Shown: positions 1 to 9,153, numbered from the stretch's first letter. The stretch is DNA of 11,305 nt from Bathymodiolus brooksi thiotrophic gill symbiont (GCF_903642095.1 NZ_CAHJWD020000408.1:1-11305), one strand, 5' to 3'. Translations and numbers: made by a program. Notes: generated by a model from the sequence alone, not told the origin.

Positions 1-83
1 ACTAAAGAAAAAGCTAAAATAAATATGCATTTCTAAGCGGAGTTTGGGATCGAAGAAGCGTTATACATCTAAAAAGAGTCAGA

Positions 84-356
84 GTGTTGAAAAAAGATAA
101 AATGCCAGAAGCCGAAGTAACTTTAAGGCTTGAAATAGCGCTTATAGAGCAAGATTATGCTATATCTACCGTTGAATCTGCCATTGATGGTGCACAAGTA
201 AAAACTAATACCACTACTCATTTTCCTATAGTTAAATTTTTAAAAGAATTAGGTTGGCACAGTGATAAAGCAAATTCTATTGTAATCAGGGCTTTAGATG
301 GTTTTTCTTGTGACACAACTGCACTTGATATTCATAGAACTGTTATTACTTTGTAA
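84..356 (+). CDS. Small protein of unknown function, possibly a truncated remnant
   Basis: I do not recognise this 90-residue protein. It is mostly soluble in character, with a charged N-terminal part (EAEVTLRLEIALIEQD) and a C-terminal part containing FPIVKFLKELGW, and it has no signal peptide or membrane segment. The frame is already open from position 18, after a TAA at 15-17, but has no ATG before 102. Possible starts are GTG 84, TTG 87 and ATG 102, and none has a good ribosome binding site. That pattern fits either a small gene with a weak start or the 3' end of a decayed longer gene. It lies upstream of thrS in the same direction, with a 122-base gap, so it is probably not part of the thrS operon. 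Coding status is moderately likely and function is unknown. Confidence 0.4.
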   Translation: MLKKDKMPEAEVTLRLEIALIEQDYAISTVESAIDGAQVKTNTTTHFPIVKFLKELGWHSDKANSIVIRALDGFSCDTTALDIHRTVITL

Positions 357-410
357 AATATCGTGAATACAGGGGTGTTAAACAACTTAATTAATTTATT
401 GTTTTTAGAA

Positions 411-439
411 GTTACACAGAAGTCAAGTGTATCAATAAT
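411..439 (+). promoter_or_regulatory. Candidate promoter for the thrS operon
   Basis: GTTACA at 411-416 matches the sigma-70 -35 consensus at four of six positions. AATAAT at 434-439 matches the -10 at five of six, and the spacer is 17 bases. TAAAAT at 444-449 is an alternative -10 without a good -35. Transcription would start near 446, giving a leader of about 33 bases that is T-rich and has no Shine-Dalgarno sequence. In AT-rich DNA such matches arise easily by chance, so this is a weak call based on position and fit. Confidence 0.25.
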
Positions 440-478
440 AAGGTAAAATTCATCTTTTTATTTTTTTACGATTTATTC

Positions 479-2371
479 ATGCCAATAATTACTCTGCCAG
501 ATGGAACTGAAAAATCTTTTGATCAAGCGGTTAGCGTGTTTGAAGTTGCCAAGTCAATTGGCTCAGGCTTGGCTAAGGCAACGCTTGCTGGTAAGGTGAA
601 TGGCGAGTTAGTAGATGCTTCATTTATGATTGAAGTCAATAGCACTTTGTCTATTATTACTGATAAGGACACAGAAGGGCTTGAGGTAATTCGTCATTCT
701 ACAGCACACTTGTTAGCGCAAGCGACACAAATGCTTTATCCTGATGCACAGGTTACGATTGGCCCGGTGATTAAAGAAGGTTTTTATTATGATTTTGCGT
801 ATAAAGGTGGTTTTTCAGAAGGGGATTTAGCCAAGATTGAAAAAAATATGAACAAGTTGGTTAAGCAAAATCTCAAGATTGAGCGAAGTGAGATGTCGCG
901 TGATGAGGCGGTGCAATTTTTTAAGGATAAGGGTGAGTATTATAAGGCGGAAATTATCGAATCTATTCCTGCAGAACAAGTCTTATCCTTATACAAACAA
1001 GGTGATTTTATCGACCTTTGCCGTGGGCCACATGTGCCTTCAACTGCCAAACTTAAAGCCTTTAAATTAATGAAATTAGCAGGGGCTTATTGGCGTGGTG
1101 ATTCTAATAATGAGATGTTACAGCGAGTATATGGCACGGCTTGGGCAAGCAAACAAGATTTAGAAACACATTTACACAGATTGGAAGAAGCTGAAAAGCG
1201 TGACCATCGAAAAATTGGCAAAACACAAGATTTGTTTCACATGCAAGAAGAGGCACCGGGTATGGTGTTTTGGCATGAAAAAGGGTGGACGCTGTATCAA
1301 ATTGTTGAGCAATATATGCGGGGTGTTTTTAAAGATAATGATTACAAGGAAGTGCATACACCACAGTTGATTGATAAAAGTCTTTGGGAAAAATCAGGGC
1401 ATTGGGATAAGTTTGGCGATGCAATGTTTACCACCAGTAGTGAAAATCGTGATTATGCGGTTAAACCGATGAATTGCCCAGCACACATTCAAATTTACAA
1501 TCAAGGGCTTAAATCTTATCGTGATTTGCCACTGCGTTTAGCAGAGTTTGGCTCTTGTCATCGTAACGAACCATCGGGCACATTGCATGGCATTATGCGG
1601 GTGCGTAATTTTGTGCAAGATGATGGGCATATTTTTTGTAGCGAAGCACAAATTCAGAGTGAAGTCTCTACTTTTATTGATTTAACTTTTGGCGTTTACC
1701 AGCATTTTGGTTTTGAAAATATTGATATTAAACTTTCTACTCGCCCAGAAAAACGAGTAGGGTCAGATGCAGTGTGGGACAAGGCAGAAGCGGCACTTGC
1801 ACAAGCTTTAAACGACAAAGGCATTGAGTGGGAATTGCAAGAGGGCGAAGGTGCTTTTTACGGGCCAAAAATTGAATTTGTGCTTAAAGATTGCTTAGAC
1901 AGAGAATGGCAATGTGGCACTTTACAGGTAGATTTTTCCATGCCAGAGCGTTTAGATGCACAGTTTATTGCCGAAGATGGGTCTAAACAAACCCCTGTGA
2001 TGTTACATCGTGCAATCGTTGGTTCATTAGAGCGTTTTGTGGGGATTTTGATTGAACATTATGAGGGTGCATTTCCCTCTTGGCTAGCACCAATTCAAGC
2101 GGTTATTTTAAATATTTCTGAAAAACAAGCTGATTTTTCTATCAATGTTGAGAAAAAATTAAAAAAACAAGGGTTTAGAGTGATTTCGGACTTGCGGAAT
2201 GAGAAGATAGGCTTTAAAATACGAGAACATTCTATGCAGCGCTTTCCTTATTTATTGGTTGTGGGCGATAGAGAGATGGAAAACAATGAAATTTCAGTGC
2301 GAAAACGCGGTGGAGAAGACCTCGGTTCTATGTCAATTGAGGCATTTATTAAGTTAGTAAAAGAGGATTAA
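479..2371 (+). CDS. thrS: Threonine--tRNA ligase (ThrRS)
   Basis: This class II synthetase charges tRNA-Thr with threonine in the cytoplasm and edits mischarged Ser-tRNA-Thr. The 630 residues compare with 642 in E. coli. In order they show an N-terminal TGS domain (about 1-61), the editing domain with HSTAH (His73, His77) and the CRGPH motif (Cys181, His185), the catalytic core, and the C-terminal anticodon-binding domain (about 535-630). The three catalytic zinc ligands are all present at Cys333, His384 and His510. Motif 2 is visible around [12 protein letters not shown] and motif 3 around [16 protein letters not shown]. The ATG at 479 aligns with the family N-terminus, but the preceding bases are T-rich with no Shine-Dalgarno, which is unusual for a highly expressed gene. 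Its stop overlaps the start region of infC, so it is the first gene of the translation operon. Confidence 0.98.
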   Translation: MPIITLPDGTEKSFDQAVSVFEVAKSIGSGLAKATLAGKVNGELVDASFMIEVNSTLSIITDKDTEGLEVIRHSTAHLLAQATQMLYPDAQVTIGPVIKEGFYYDFAYKGGFSEGDLAKIEKNMNKLVKQNLKIERSEMSRDEAVQFFKDKGEYYKAEIIESIPAEQVLSLYKQGDFIDLCRGPHVPSTAKLKAFKLMKLAGAYWRGDSNNEMLQRVYGTAWASKQDLETHLHRLEEAEKRDHRKIGKTQDLFHMQEEAPGMVFWHEKGWTLYQIVEQYMRGVFKDNDYKEVHTPQLIDKSLWEKSGHWDKFGDAMFTTSSENRDYAVKPMNCPAHIQIYNQGLKSYRDLPLRLAEFGSCHRNEPSGTLHGIMRVRNFVQDDGHIFCSEAQIQSEVSTFIDLTFGVYQHFGFENIDIKLSTRPEKRVGSDAVWDKAEAALAQALNDKGIEWELQEGEGAFYGPKIEFVLKDCLDREWQCGTLQVDFSMPERLDAQFIAEDGSKQTPVMLHRAIVGSLERFVGILIEHYEGAFPSWLAPIQAVILNISEKQADFSINVEKKLKKQGFRVISDLRNEKIGFKIREHSMQRFPYLLVVGDREMENNEISVRKRGGEDLGSMSIEAFIKLVKED

Positions 2372-2376
2372 TCATT
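2361..2376 (+). promoter_or_regulatory. Ribosome binding site and non-standard ATT start of infC
   Basis: AAGAGGA at 2361-2367, inside the last codons of thrS, is a good Shine-Dalgarno sequence six bases before ATT at 2374-2376. The frame from ATT is open and encodes KKPNRIRINQHIKVSKVRLID, which aligns with the conserved N-terminus of IF3. E. coli infC also starts at AUU, and IF3 represses its own translation by discriminating against such starts. The same autoregulation is inferred here. An ATC at 2371 is an in-frame alternative but lies only three bases from the Shine-Dalgarno. Confidence 0.8.
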
Positions 2377-2898
2377 AAAAAACCAAATAGAATACGCATT
2401 AACCAACACATCAAAGTATCTAAAGTGCGTTTGATTGATAGCAAGGGTGAACAAGCTGGCGTGTTGAGCACAATCAAAGCACTGGAAATGGCAAAAAAGT
2501 CCGGACTGGATTTAGTGGAAGTATCGCCGAATGCAGACCCCCCTGTTTGTAAGGTGATGGATTTTGGTAAGTATCGCTATGAACAAAAGAAACAACTAAG
2601 CGATCAAAAGAAGAGGCAAAAAAAAACCACAGTTAAAACCATTAAATATCGCCCCGGCACAGAAGAAGGTGATTACCAAATTAAGTTTAGGAATTTGGTT
2701 AAATTTTTAGATAATGGTGACAAAGTTAAAGTCAGCATTTGGTTCCGTGGTCGTGAAATGCAGCATCGTGAGTTAGGGATGGATATGCTAGACAGAATTG
2801 AGAAAGACACAGAAGAATTTGCCAATGTAGAGCAAAAAGCAAAGATGGAGGGTCGTCAGCTAGGCATGATGCTGGCACCCAAATCGAAGAAAAAATAA
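2374..2898 (+). CDS. infC: Translation initiation factor IF-3
   Basis: IF3 binds the 30S subunit, prevents premature 50S joining and proofreads the start codon and initiator tRNA. From ATT 2374 the product has 174 residues against 180 in E. coli. It has the N-terminal domain, the IF3 signature around SPNADPPVCKVMDFGKYRYE, a lysine-rich linker helix, and the C-terminal 30S-binding domain with KYRPGTEEGDYQ, FRGREM and the ending LAPKSKKK. Starting at the GTG at 2425 would remove 17 residues that match the family (PNRIRINQHIKVSKVRLID), and that GTG has no Shine-Dalgarno, so ATT is preferred. The start lies two bases after the thrS stop, suggesting coupled translation. ATC at 2371 is the only serious alternative start. 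Confidence 0.95.
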   Translation: MKKPNRIRINQHIKVSKVRLIDSKGEQAGVLSTIKALEMAKKSGLDLVEVSPNADPPVCKVMDFGKYRYEQKKQLSDQKKRQKKTTVKTIKYRPGTEEGDYQIKFRNLVKFLDNGDKVKVSIWFRGREMQHRELGMDMLDRIEKDTEEFANVEQKAKMEGRQLGMMLAPKSKKK

Positions 2899-2965
2899 GC
2901 ACCGCTTATTTTATGTTTAATAAAATCATTCTTAAGAATGATGAATATGTCCAAAGGACAAGGAG
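2892..2965 (+). promoter_or_regulatory. Structured infC-rpmI junction, candidate L20-type operator
   Basis: Three inverted repeats lie in succession. The first has a nine-base stem (2892-2900 with 2904-2912, loop ACC) that covers the infC stop codon. The second is a perfect 18-base palindrome, ATCATTCTTAAGAATGAT, at 2925-2942. The third is a short stem TGTCC-AAA-GGACA at 2948-2960 that abuts the rpmI Shine-Dalgarno AAGGAG (2960-2965). In E. coli, L20 represses rpmI-rplT by binding structured RNA in the corresponding region. The same role is inferred from position and structure only. The first hairpin has no following T-run, so it is not a convincing terminator. Confidence 0.4.
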
Positions 2966-2971
2966 AAAATT

Positions 2972-3169
2972 ATGCCAAAGTTAAAAACCAATAGAGGGGC
3001 TGCAAAGCGCTTCAAAAAAACTGCCAGTGGCGGTTATAAATGTAAACACTCGCACTTGCGTCATATTTTGACCAAAAAGAGTACTTCTAGAAAACGCAGT
3101 TTGCGCGCACCAGACACAGTTGAAAAGGCTGATGTCCCAATGGTTCGTAAAATGTTACCGTATAGTTAA
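2972..3169 (+). CDS. rpmI: 50S ribosomal protein L35 (bL35)
   Basis: This small basic protein of the large ribosomal subunit has 65 residues, the same length as in E. coli. It carries the family core [20 protein letters not shown], the LRHILTKK segment and the C-terminal LPYS. The ATG has a strong Shine-Dalgarno, AAGGAG, six bases upstream. It sits 73 bases after infC and 17 bases before rplT, the universal rpmI-rplT pairing. Expression is probably controlled together with rplT through the structured junction upstream. Confidence 0.97.
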   Translation: MPKLKTNRGAAKRFKKTASGGYKCKHSHLRHILTKKSTSRKRSLRAPDTVEKADVPMVRKMLPYS

Positions 3170-3186
3170 TTTAGGAGTATAAGAAA

Positions 3187-3546
3187 ATGGCAAGAGTATC
3201 AAGAGGTGTGCAAGCGCACGCAAAACACAAGAAAATTTTAAAGAAAGCGAAAGGCTATTATGGCGCAAGGTCAAAAGTCTATCGTGTTGCTAAACAAGCA
3301 GTTATTAAAGCAGGTCAATATGCGTATAGAGACCGTCGTCAAAGACGCCGTCAGTTTCGCAGGCTTTGGATTGTGCGTATTAACGCAGAGGCCCGTAATA
3401 ATGGATTGAGTTATTCAAAAATGATTAATGGCATGAGCAAAGCAGGTATTGAAATTGATCGTAAAGTTTTATCAGATATTGCAATTTTTGACAAAGCAGC
3501 ATTTGCTAAGATTGCTGATCAGGCGAAAGTGGCTTTAAATAAATAA
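3187..3546 (+). CDS. rplT: 50S ribosomal protein L20 (bL20)
   Basis: L20 binds 23S rRNA and is needed early in 50S assembly. In E. coli it also represses its own operon. The 119-residue product (118 in E. coli) has the long basic N-terminal extension [20 protein letters not shown], then KGYYGARS, the arginine-rich helix [18 protein letters not shown] and the C-terminal globular part [20 protein letters not shown], nearly residue for residue the E. coli protein. AGGAG at 3173-3177 precedes the ATG by nine bases. It lies between rpmI and pheS, and only 12 bases separate its stop from the pheS start. Confidence 0.98.
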   Translation: MARVSRGVQAHAKHKKILKKAKGYYGARSKVYRVAKQAVIKAGQYAYRDRRQRRRQFRRLWIVRINAEARNNGLSYSKMINGMSKAGIEIDRKVLSDIAIFDKAAFAKIADQAKVALNK

Positions 3547-4571
<1,025 letters not shown>

Positions 4572-4572
<1 letters not shown>

Positions 4573-6935
4573 TGAATATTTCCACAACATGGTTGCGTGA
4601 ATGGATTAACCCAAAGGTTAGCGATGAAGCGTTAGCCGAGCAGTTAACCATGGCAGGCTTAGAAGTTGATGGTATTGCACCTGTTGCCCCTTATTTTGAA
4701 AATATTGTGGTAGGGTTCGTGCTGTCTTGTGAGCAACATCCTGATGCCGATAAATTAAATTTGTGCCAAGTAGATGTGGGTAGGGCGGATGCCTTGCAAA
4801 TTATTTGTGGCGCTAGTAATATTCGTGCTGATTTAAAAGTGATTGTTGCCACAATTGGTGCTGTGTTGCCAAATGGGTTGAAAATTAAAAAAGCCAAACT
4901 TCGTGGTGTTGAATCATTTGGTATGATTTGTTCTGACAGTGAATTAGGTATGGCAGATTCATCTACGGGTATTGCTGAATTAGACGCTGACGCTCCTATT
5001 GGTGAAGATATTAGAAAATACTTGAATTTAGACGACAACATTATTGAATTAGATATTACCCCCAATCGTGGTGATTGTTTTTCAATTTTGGGTGTGGTGC
5101 GTGAAGTGAGTGCAAATTACGAATTGCCTTTTGTATTACCCAGTTTTTCTATTAAAACACAAGTTAAATCAAGCATTAACACTAGTGTTAACAATACCAC
5201 TGCTTGCCCTAAATATTTAACCAGAAGTATTTTAGGCATTGATAATACGGTTAAAACACCGCAGTGGATGGTTGATAAACTTATTCGCTCTGGTCAAGCA
5301 ATCCATTCGCCCGTGGTTGATATCACCAATTTCGTTTTAATGGAATTAGGGCAACCAATGCACGCTTTTGATGCCACTAAAATTAAAGGCGAGATTGAGG
5401 TTAGAAACGCAAAATCGGGCGAGAAAATTGAATTGTTAAATGAAACAACGGTGGCGTTAAATGAAGATACTTTAATCATTGCCGATAGCAATTCAGTGCT
5501 TGCAATCGCAGGTGTAATGGGCGGATTGGACAGTGCCACACAGAATAACAGCACAGATATTTTATTGGAAAGTGCCTTTTTTGAGCCAGTATTGATTGCA
5601 GGCAAAGCAAGAAATTACGGTTTACATACCGAATCCTCATTACGCTTCGAGCGAGGCGTGGACTTTGCTATTACCGAGTTGGCAATGGATAGAGCCACGC
5701 AATTGATTGTTGAAATTTGTGGCGGACAGGCGAGCGATGTTAACGCTTGCATTGATGAGGCATCTTTGCCAAAATTACTGCCTATTACTATTACTCAAGA
5801 TAAAATTCACAAGGTTTTAGGATTTGAACTAGAGTCTAAATGGATTGAAAAGAAATTCATTGGATTGGATTTTGAAATCAGCAGCAAAACTAACTGCACT
5901 TGGACTGTTATTCCACCAAGTTTCAGGTTTGACATTCGCCTTCCTGCTGATTTAATTGAAGAATTAGCAAGACTTTATGGTTACGACAAAATACCCGTGC
6001 AAAAACTCTCACTTGATGCCAATATTAACGCCGTTGAAGAGGCACAAATTGACAAATATGATATTGCACAATCTTTGGTAACACGAGGCTATCAAGAGGT
6101 TATCACCTACAGTTTTATCTCAGAAAAATACCACAATTTGATTGATGCTAATGCCAATAAAATTGCATTATCCAATCCAATTTCAGCGGAATTGTCGGTG
6201 ATGCGTTCATCGCTTTGGGCAGGGTTGTTACAAAGCGTTGAATCCAATCAGAGGCGTGGACATAATAACGCCAGATTTTTTGAAATTGGCTTGTGTTTTT
6301 CTGGCGTTAAAGCCGATGAACAAGCAAGCAAATTAGCAGGCGTTATTTCGGGAAATCGCTTTGATGCACAGTGGTCAGGCGATTTGATGCCAGTAGATTT
6401 TTTTGATGCTAAAGCTGATTTAGAATCGTTGCTTAAATTAACAGGTGCTAAATTTGAATTTAGCGCAAGCGAACATCCAGCCTTGCAAAAAGGACAAACT
6501 GCCAAGATAGTATCAAACGATAAACAAGTCGGTTGGGTGGGTGCTTTAGCCCCAAATGTCGCCAAGGCATTATCATTACCCAAATGCTATTTATTTGAAA
6601 TTGATTTAGCAGTGTTACTCACAGGCAAAATTGCCAAATATGAAGCCTTTTCTCAGTATCAACAATCTCAACGAGACATTGCGCTGGTATTGGATGAGGC
6701 AACACCTGTGGCTGAATTGATAGACAGTATTAAAGCGATGCAACAACAAAATTTTGTTGGTGTCAATTTATTTGATGTCTATGCAGGTGAGAACATTGAA
6801 ACTGGACAGAAAAGTATCGCACTTAATCTGGTTTACCAATCGCTTGAGGCGACAATGGACGATGAACAAGTGAATAACAAAGTGGACGAAGTGCTAGATT
6901 TGCTACAAAGTAAATTTGGTGCCGTGCAAAGATAA
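4572..6935 (+). CDS. pheT: Phenylalanine--tRNA ligase beta subunit
   Basis: The beta subunit binds tRNA-Phe and edits Tyr-tRNA-Phe, partnering PheS. It has 787 residues (795 in E. coli). The order is the N-terminal TTWLREWI segment, an EMAP-II-like tRNA-binding domain (about 39-150, with HPDADKLNLCQVD), the B3/B4 editing domain with ITNFVLMELGQPMHAFD, ESAFFEP and SLRFERGVD, the B5 DNA-binding-like domain (about 400-472), the catalytic-like core, and the C-terminal FDX-ACB anticodon-binding domain (about 691-787, with SQRDIALVLDE). ATG overlaps the pheS stop as TAATG, with AAGG 11 bases upstream. The 3' end overlaps ihfA in the same way, so the three genes are probably translated together in fixed proportion. 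Confidence 0.98.
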
Positions 6936-7222
6936 TGTCATTAACTAAAAAAAATATCGCAGATTTATTAGCAGAACAAGTGGGCATTAGTCAAACTCAA
7001 GCATTGTCAATAACCAATGATTTTTTTGATGTGATTAGAGATTCCCTTGCCAAAGGTGAGGATGTTAAATTATCTGGTTTTGGCAATTTTGTTATCAAAG
7101 AAAAAGCAGCCCGCCCAGGTAGAAATCCAAAAACAGGCAAGCCAGTAACCATTTCAGCCAGAAAGGTAACAACTTTTAAAGCGGGAATAAAACTCAAAGA
7201 AATAACAAAGTTAGGTAAATAA
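6935..7222 (+). CDS. ihfA: Integration host factor alpha subunit
   Basis: IHF-alpha pairs with IHF-beta (ihfB, not in this window) to bend DNA sharply at specific sites in transcription, replication and recombination. The 95-residue product has the HU/IHF fold: an N-terminal helical pair (MSLTKKNIADLLAEQ), the signature GEDVKLSGFGNF, and the DNA-inserting arm RPGRNPKTGKPVTISARK. Pro65, the intercalating proline, is conserved. The NPKTG arm and the position right after pheT identify it as IhfA and not HU or IhfB, since pheST-ihfA is the usual gammaproteobacterial order. The ATG overlaps the pheT stop and has no strong Shine-Dalgarno of its own. It ends the operon, but I see no convincing terminator in the 152 bases that follow. 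Confidence 0.95.
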   Translation: MSLTKKNIADLLAEQVGISQTQALSITNDFFDVIRDSLAKGEDVKLSGFGNFVIKEKAARPGRNPKTGKPVTISARKVTTFKAGIKLKEITKLGK

Positions 7223-7374
7223 AAACCTTGGTTAAAATTGAATTTTGCCAATTATCCGTATTTACACAAACATATCACATTATTTTCAAATAAATAAAAT
7301 GCACAATACGACACCTATAACTGTCAATATATAGGGTAAATGCTAAATTGTTTGGTTTATTTTTGCAAATGCTG
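7223..7374. other. Intergenic gap between convergent genes, nothing firm
   Basis: This 152-base AT-rich stretch separates ihfA from the 3' end of the minus-strand gene. It contains small imperfect inverted repeats such as CCTATA...TATAGG (about 7311-7335) and a minus-strand TTGACA without a matching -10. There is no stem with a T-run good enough to be called a terminator for either gene, and no small ORF with a ribosome binding site. Confidence 0.6.
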
Positions 7375-7845
7375 TCATTTTGATATGGCACTCATAAAGC
7401 CTTTTAAAACAGGCATTGTTTTGTCAATCAATGCTTGATCTTGCTCAATATTTCTAATTTGATTTTCTAGTAATTTGTCAGTTGTTTTGAGTGTTACTTG
7501 ATAGTCATCATCAAATTCAAATGCAATAAAATAAAAGCCTTTGCCTTTGTTTCTGGTTGAATGAACTGCTAAAAAATCCGTTTCCCAAGCGAGTTCCGCC
7601 TGATAAATAGCCGATGAATTTGTCGTATTTTTCTGCACCAAGATTAGCGTGTTACCAAAGTGAAAAATAAAATTTTCAGCATCACAATTGGACGCAGGTT
7701 TGATTTGCAATTCATTATTATTCAGTGCATCAGCGATTTGCTTTAATTGCGGGTTACTAAGTTGAATATACTTGGCATCTAAATAATTACTAATATTACT
7801 ATCGGGGTAATTATTTTCTAGAAATTTAATTAGTTTTTTTAACAT
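7375..7845 (-). CDS. Conserved-looking protein of unknown function
   Basis: I do not recognise this family. From the ATG at 7845 the product has 156 residues. It starts with a helical, lysine-rich segment (MLKKLIKFLENNYPDS). A probable beta-rich middle follows (FIFHFGNTLILVQKN, GKGFYFIAFEFDDDYQVTL), then a helical end (KLLENQIRNIEQDQALIDK). There is no signal peptide, membrane segment or cysteine cluster, so it is probably cytoplasmic. The frame extends 21 residues upstream to 7908, but the inner ATG has AAGAGAG about five bases upstream on the minus strand, and the longer form would run through the presumed promoter, so the inner start is preferred. It is divergent from the EamA permease gene and convergent with ihfA. 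Some role linked to the permease is possible but unsupported. Confidence 0.75.
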   Translation of the reverse strand: MLKKLIKFLENNYPDSNISNYLDAKYIQLSNPQLKQIADALNNNELQIKPASNCDAENFIFHFGNTLILVQKNTTNSSAIYQAELAWETDFLAVHSTRNKGKGFYFIAFEFDDDYQVTLKTTDKLLENQIRNIEQDQALIDKTMPVLKGFMSAISK

Positions 7846-7870
7846 ATTGCTCTCTTGGAGAAAAAAAATC

Positions 7871-7882
7871 CTATTATAATCG
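7871..7882. promoter_or_regulatory. Shared -10 element of a divergent promoter
   Basis: The block CTATTATAATCG contains a perfect TATAAT on the plus strand (7875-7880) and another on the minus strand (7878 down to 7873). The minus-strand start would fall near 7866, giving a leader of about 20 bases that includes the AAGAGAG ribosome binding site of the unknown gene. The plus-strand start would fall near 7887, about four bases before the permease ATG. Neither side has a strong -35 at the right distance. Shared -10 sequences driving divergent transcripts are known in bacteria. Assignment here rests on sequence alone. Confidence 0.45.
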
Positions 7883-7890
7883 CAAAATCT

Positions 7891-8805
7891 ATGAATAACG
7901 CCCAACAAAATACCTTATTAGGTTTGCTATTAGCATTTTTAGGCACTTTTTTGTTTGCCTTAAAGTCTATTTTTATTAAATTGGCTTATCTTGAAGGGCT
8001 GAATAGCGATGTTGTGCTTATGTTACGCATGGCAATTGCATTGCCTATTTACCTTAGTATATTGGGTTATCTTTTTTGGAAAAAGGACAAATTTAAGGCA
8101 CTCACCCAGACAACATTTTTCAGCATTGTTGGATTGGGTTTTATAGGGTATTTTTTAGCATCCTTGTTGGATTTAAAAGGGCTTGAATACATTTCTGCTG
8201 GCTTGGAAAGATTAACTTTATTCACTTACCCTGTTTTTATCGCCATTTTAGGCGCACTATTTTTTGCCACACCCTTATCCAAACGCATTGTTATTGTGCT
8301 AATCACAACTTATTTAGGCTTATGGATTATGTTTAGCCAAGAAAGCCTATTGAACGGTAATAACGACACCAAAATTGGCGTTATACTGGTGTTATTTTCA
8401 GCATTGAGTTACGCATTTTATGTATTACTTAGTAAAAATATCATCACTAAAACTGGCTCTGTTTTATTTACCGCAGTTGCCATGAGTATCTCCAGCGTAT
8501 TCGTCTTATTCTTTTATTTTCTACTATTTGATTTTTCCCAAATATCCATTAGCCATAACGCATGGTTATGGGTATTTTTATTAGCAATAGTAAGCACAGT
8601 CATCCCCAGTTTTTTAATCAGCGAAGCAATTCATAGAATCTCCCCCTTGCAAACAAGTATTGTCGGGATGTTAGGACCTGTTGTTACCATTATATTGGCA
8701 GTATTTATTCTTTCTGAGCCATTTGGCATTTATCAATTTTTGGGCGTTAGTTTAGTTGCATTAGGTGTAGGATTGCTAATCCTTAGTCCTGTTACCCACA
8801 AGTAG
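7891..8805 (+). CDS. EamA/DMT-family inner-membrane permease
   Basis: The 304-residue protein belongs to the drug/metabolite transporter superfamily, with two EamA halves of five helices each. About ten hydrophobic segments are visible, roughly at 8-28, 40-62, 75-94, 103-127, 132-149, 161-182, 190-214, 224-244, 254-274 and 279-299. Family-like stretches are GLEYISAGLERLTLFTYPVF closing the first half and MLGPVVTIILAVFILSEPFG near the end of the second. Members export amino acids, metabolites or drugs, and the substrate cannot be read from sequence. ATG 7891 has no Shine-Dalgarno and follows a TATAAT closely, so the mRNA may be nearly leaderless. A TTG at 7855 would add 12 residues but lies upstream of that -10. 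The last codons and the TAG stop lie inside the first unit of the following hairpin array. Confidence 0.85.
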   Translation: MNNAQQNTLLGLLLAFLGTFLFALKSIFIKLAYLEGLNSDVVLMLRMAIALPIYLSILGYLFWKKDKFKALTQTTFFSIVGLGFIGYFLASLLDLKGLEYISAGLERLTLFTYPVFIAILGALFFATPLSKRIVIVLITTYLGLWIMFSQESLLNGNNDTKIGVILVLFSALSYAFYVLLSKNIITKTGSVLFTAVAMSISSVFVLFFYFLLFDFSQISISHNAWLWVFLLAIVSTVIPSFLISEAIHRISPLQTSIVGMLGPVVTIILAVFILSEPFGIYQFLGVSLVALGVGLLILSPVTHK

Positions 8806-9135
8806 GAAAGGATTTTCCCTTCTTTTCCCCACCCCAAGTAGGGAAGGGTTTACAACCCTTCCTCCCCCTCGTTCTCCCCCATAAGTAGGGAAGGGTTTAT
8901 AACCCTTCCTCCTCTCTCGTTCACCCCCATAAGTAGGGAAGGGTTTGCAACCCTTCCTTTTCCCACCCATCCCCACAAGTAGGAAAGAGTTTGCCCTTCT
9001 TTTTCCCACCCCTAAGTAGGGAAGGGTTTATAACCCTTCCTCCCCTCGTTCACCCCATAAGTAGGGAAGGGTTTACAACCCTTCCTTTTCCTTATTCATC
9101 CCCACAAGTATAAAAGGACTTGTAATCCCTCTTAG
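8795..9135 (+). repeat. Tandem array of hairpin repeat units
   Basis: Eight units begin with AAGTA at 8800, 8836, 8883, 8931, 8977, 9014, 9059 and 9106. The full unit is AAGTAG, a nine-base stem GGAAGGGTT, a three-base loop (TAC, TAT or TGC), the stem AACCCTTCC, and a C/T-rich linker. Unit spacing is 45-48 bases, but units 1 and 5 are a shortened variant (AAGTAGGAAAG..TT..CCCTTCT) of 36-37 bases, and unit 8 is degenerate. Units just before each variant copy (4 and 7) carry the linker type beginning TTTTCC, which points to a higher-order duplication of units 1-4 and 5-7. Stems followed by TTTT at 8937-8961 and 9065-9089 could also terminate transcription from the permease gene. I cannot assign it to a named repeat family. 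Confidence 0.9.
8937..8961 (+). terminator. Possible terminator within repeat unit 4
   Basis: A perfect nine-base stem GGAAGGGTT (8937-8945) and AACCCTTCC (8949-8957), with loop TGC, is followed by TTTT. This is the first unit downstream of the EamA permease with a T-run; the identical arrangement recurs at 9065-9089. The T-run is short, so termination is plausible but not certain, and the main identity of the sequence is as a repeat unit. Confidence 0.35.
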
Positions 9136-9153
9136 TGTTTAAAATCTAACTCT

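Noticed and set aside
380..406. AAACAA...TTGTTT hairpin with T-run as a terminator of the upstream ORF
   Set aside because: The stem is only six bases, nearly all A-T, with a 13-base loop, too weak to support a terminator.
2425..2427. GTG as the infC start
   Set aside because: It would delete the conserved IF3 N-terminus and has no Shine-Dalgarno. ATT 2374 fits both.
2892..2912. Rho-independent terminator after infC
   Set aside because: The T residues belong to the stem and no T-run follows. A terminator here would also cut off rpmI-rplT.
7855..7857. TTG as the permease start
   Set aside because: It adds a charged 12-residue extension, has no ribosome binding site and lies upstream of the likely -10. 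ATG 7891 is more natural.
8776..9009. Minus-strand ORF with repeated KPFPTYGGER-like segments
   Set aside because: It is a translation of the hairpin array. The open frame follows from unit spacings near a multiple of three, and there is no ribosome binding site or start context.
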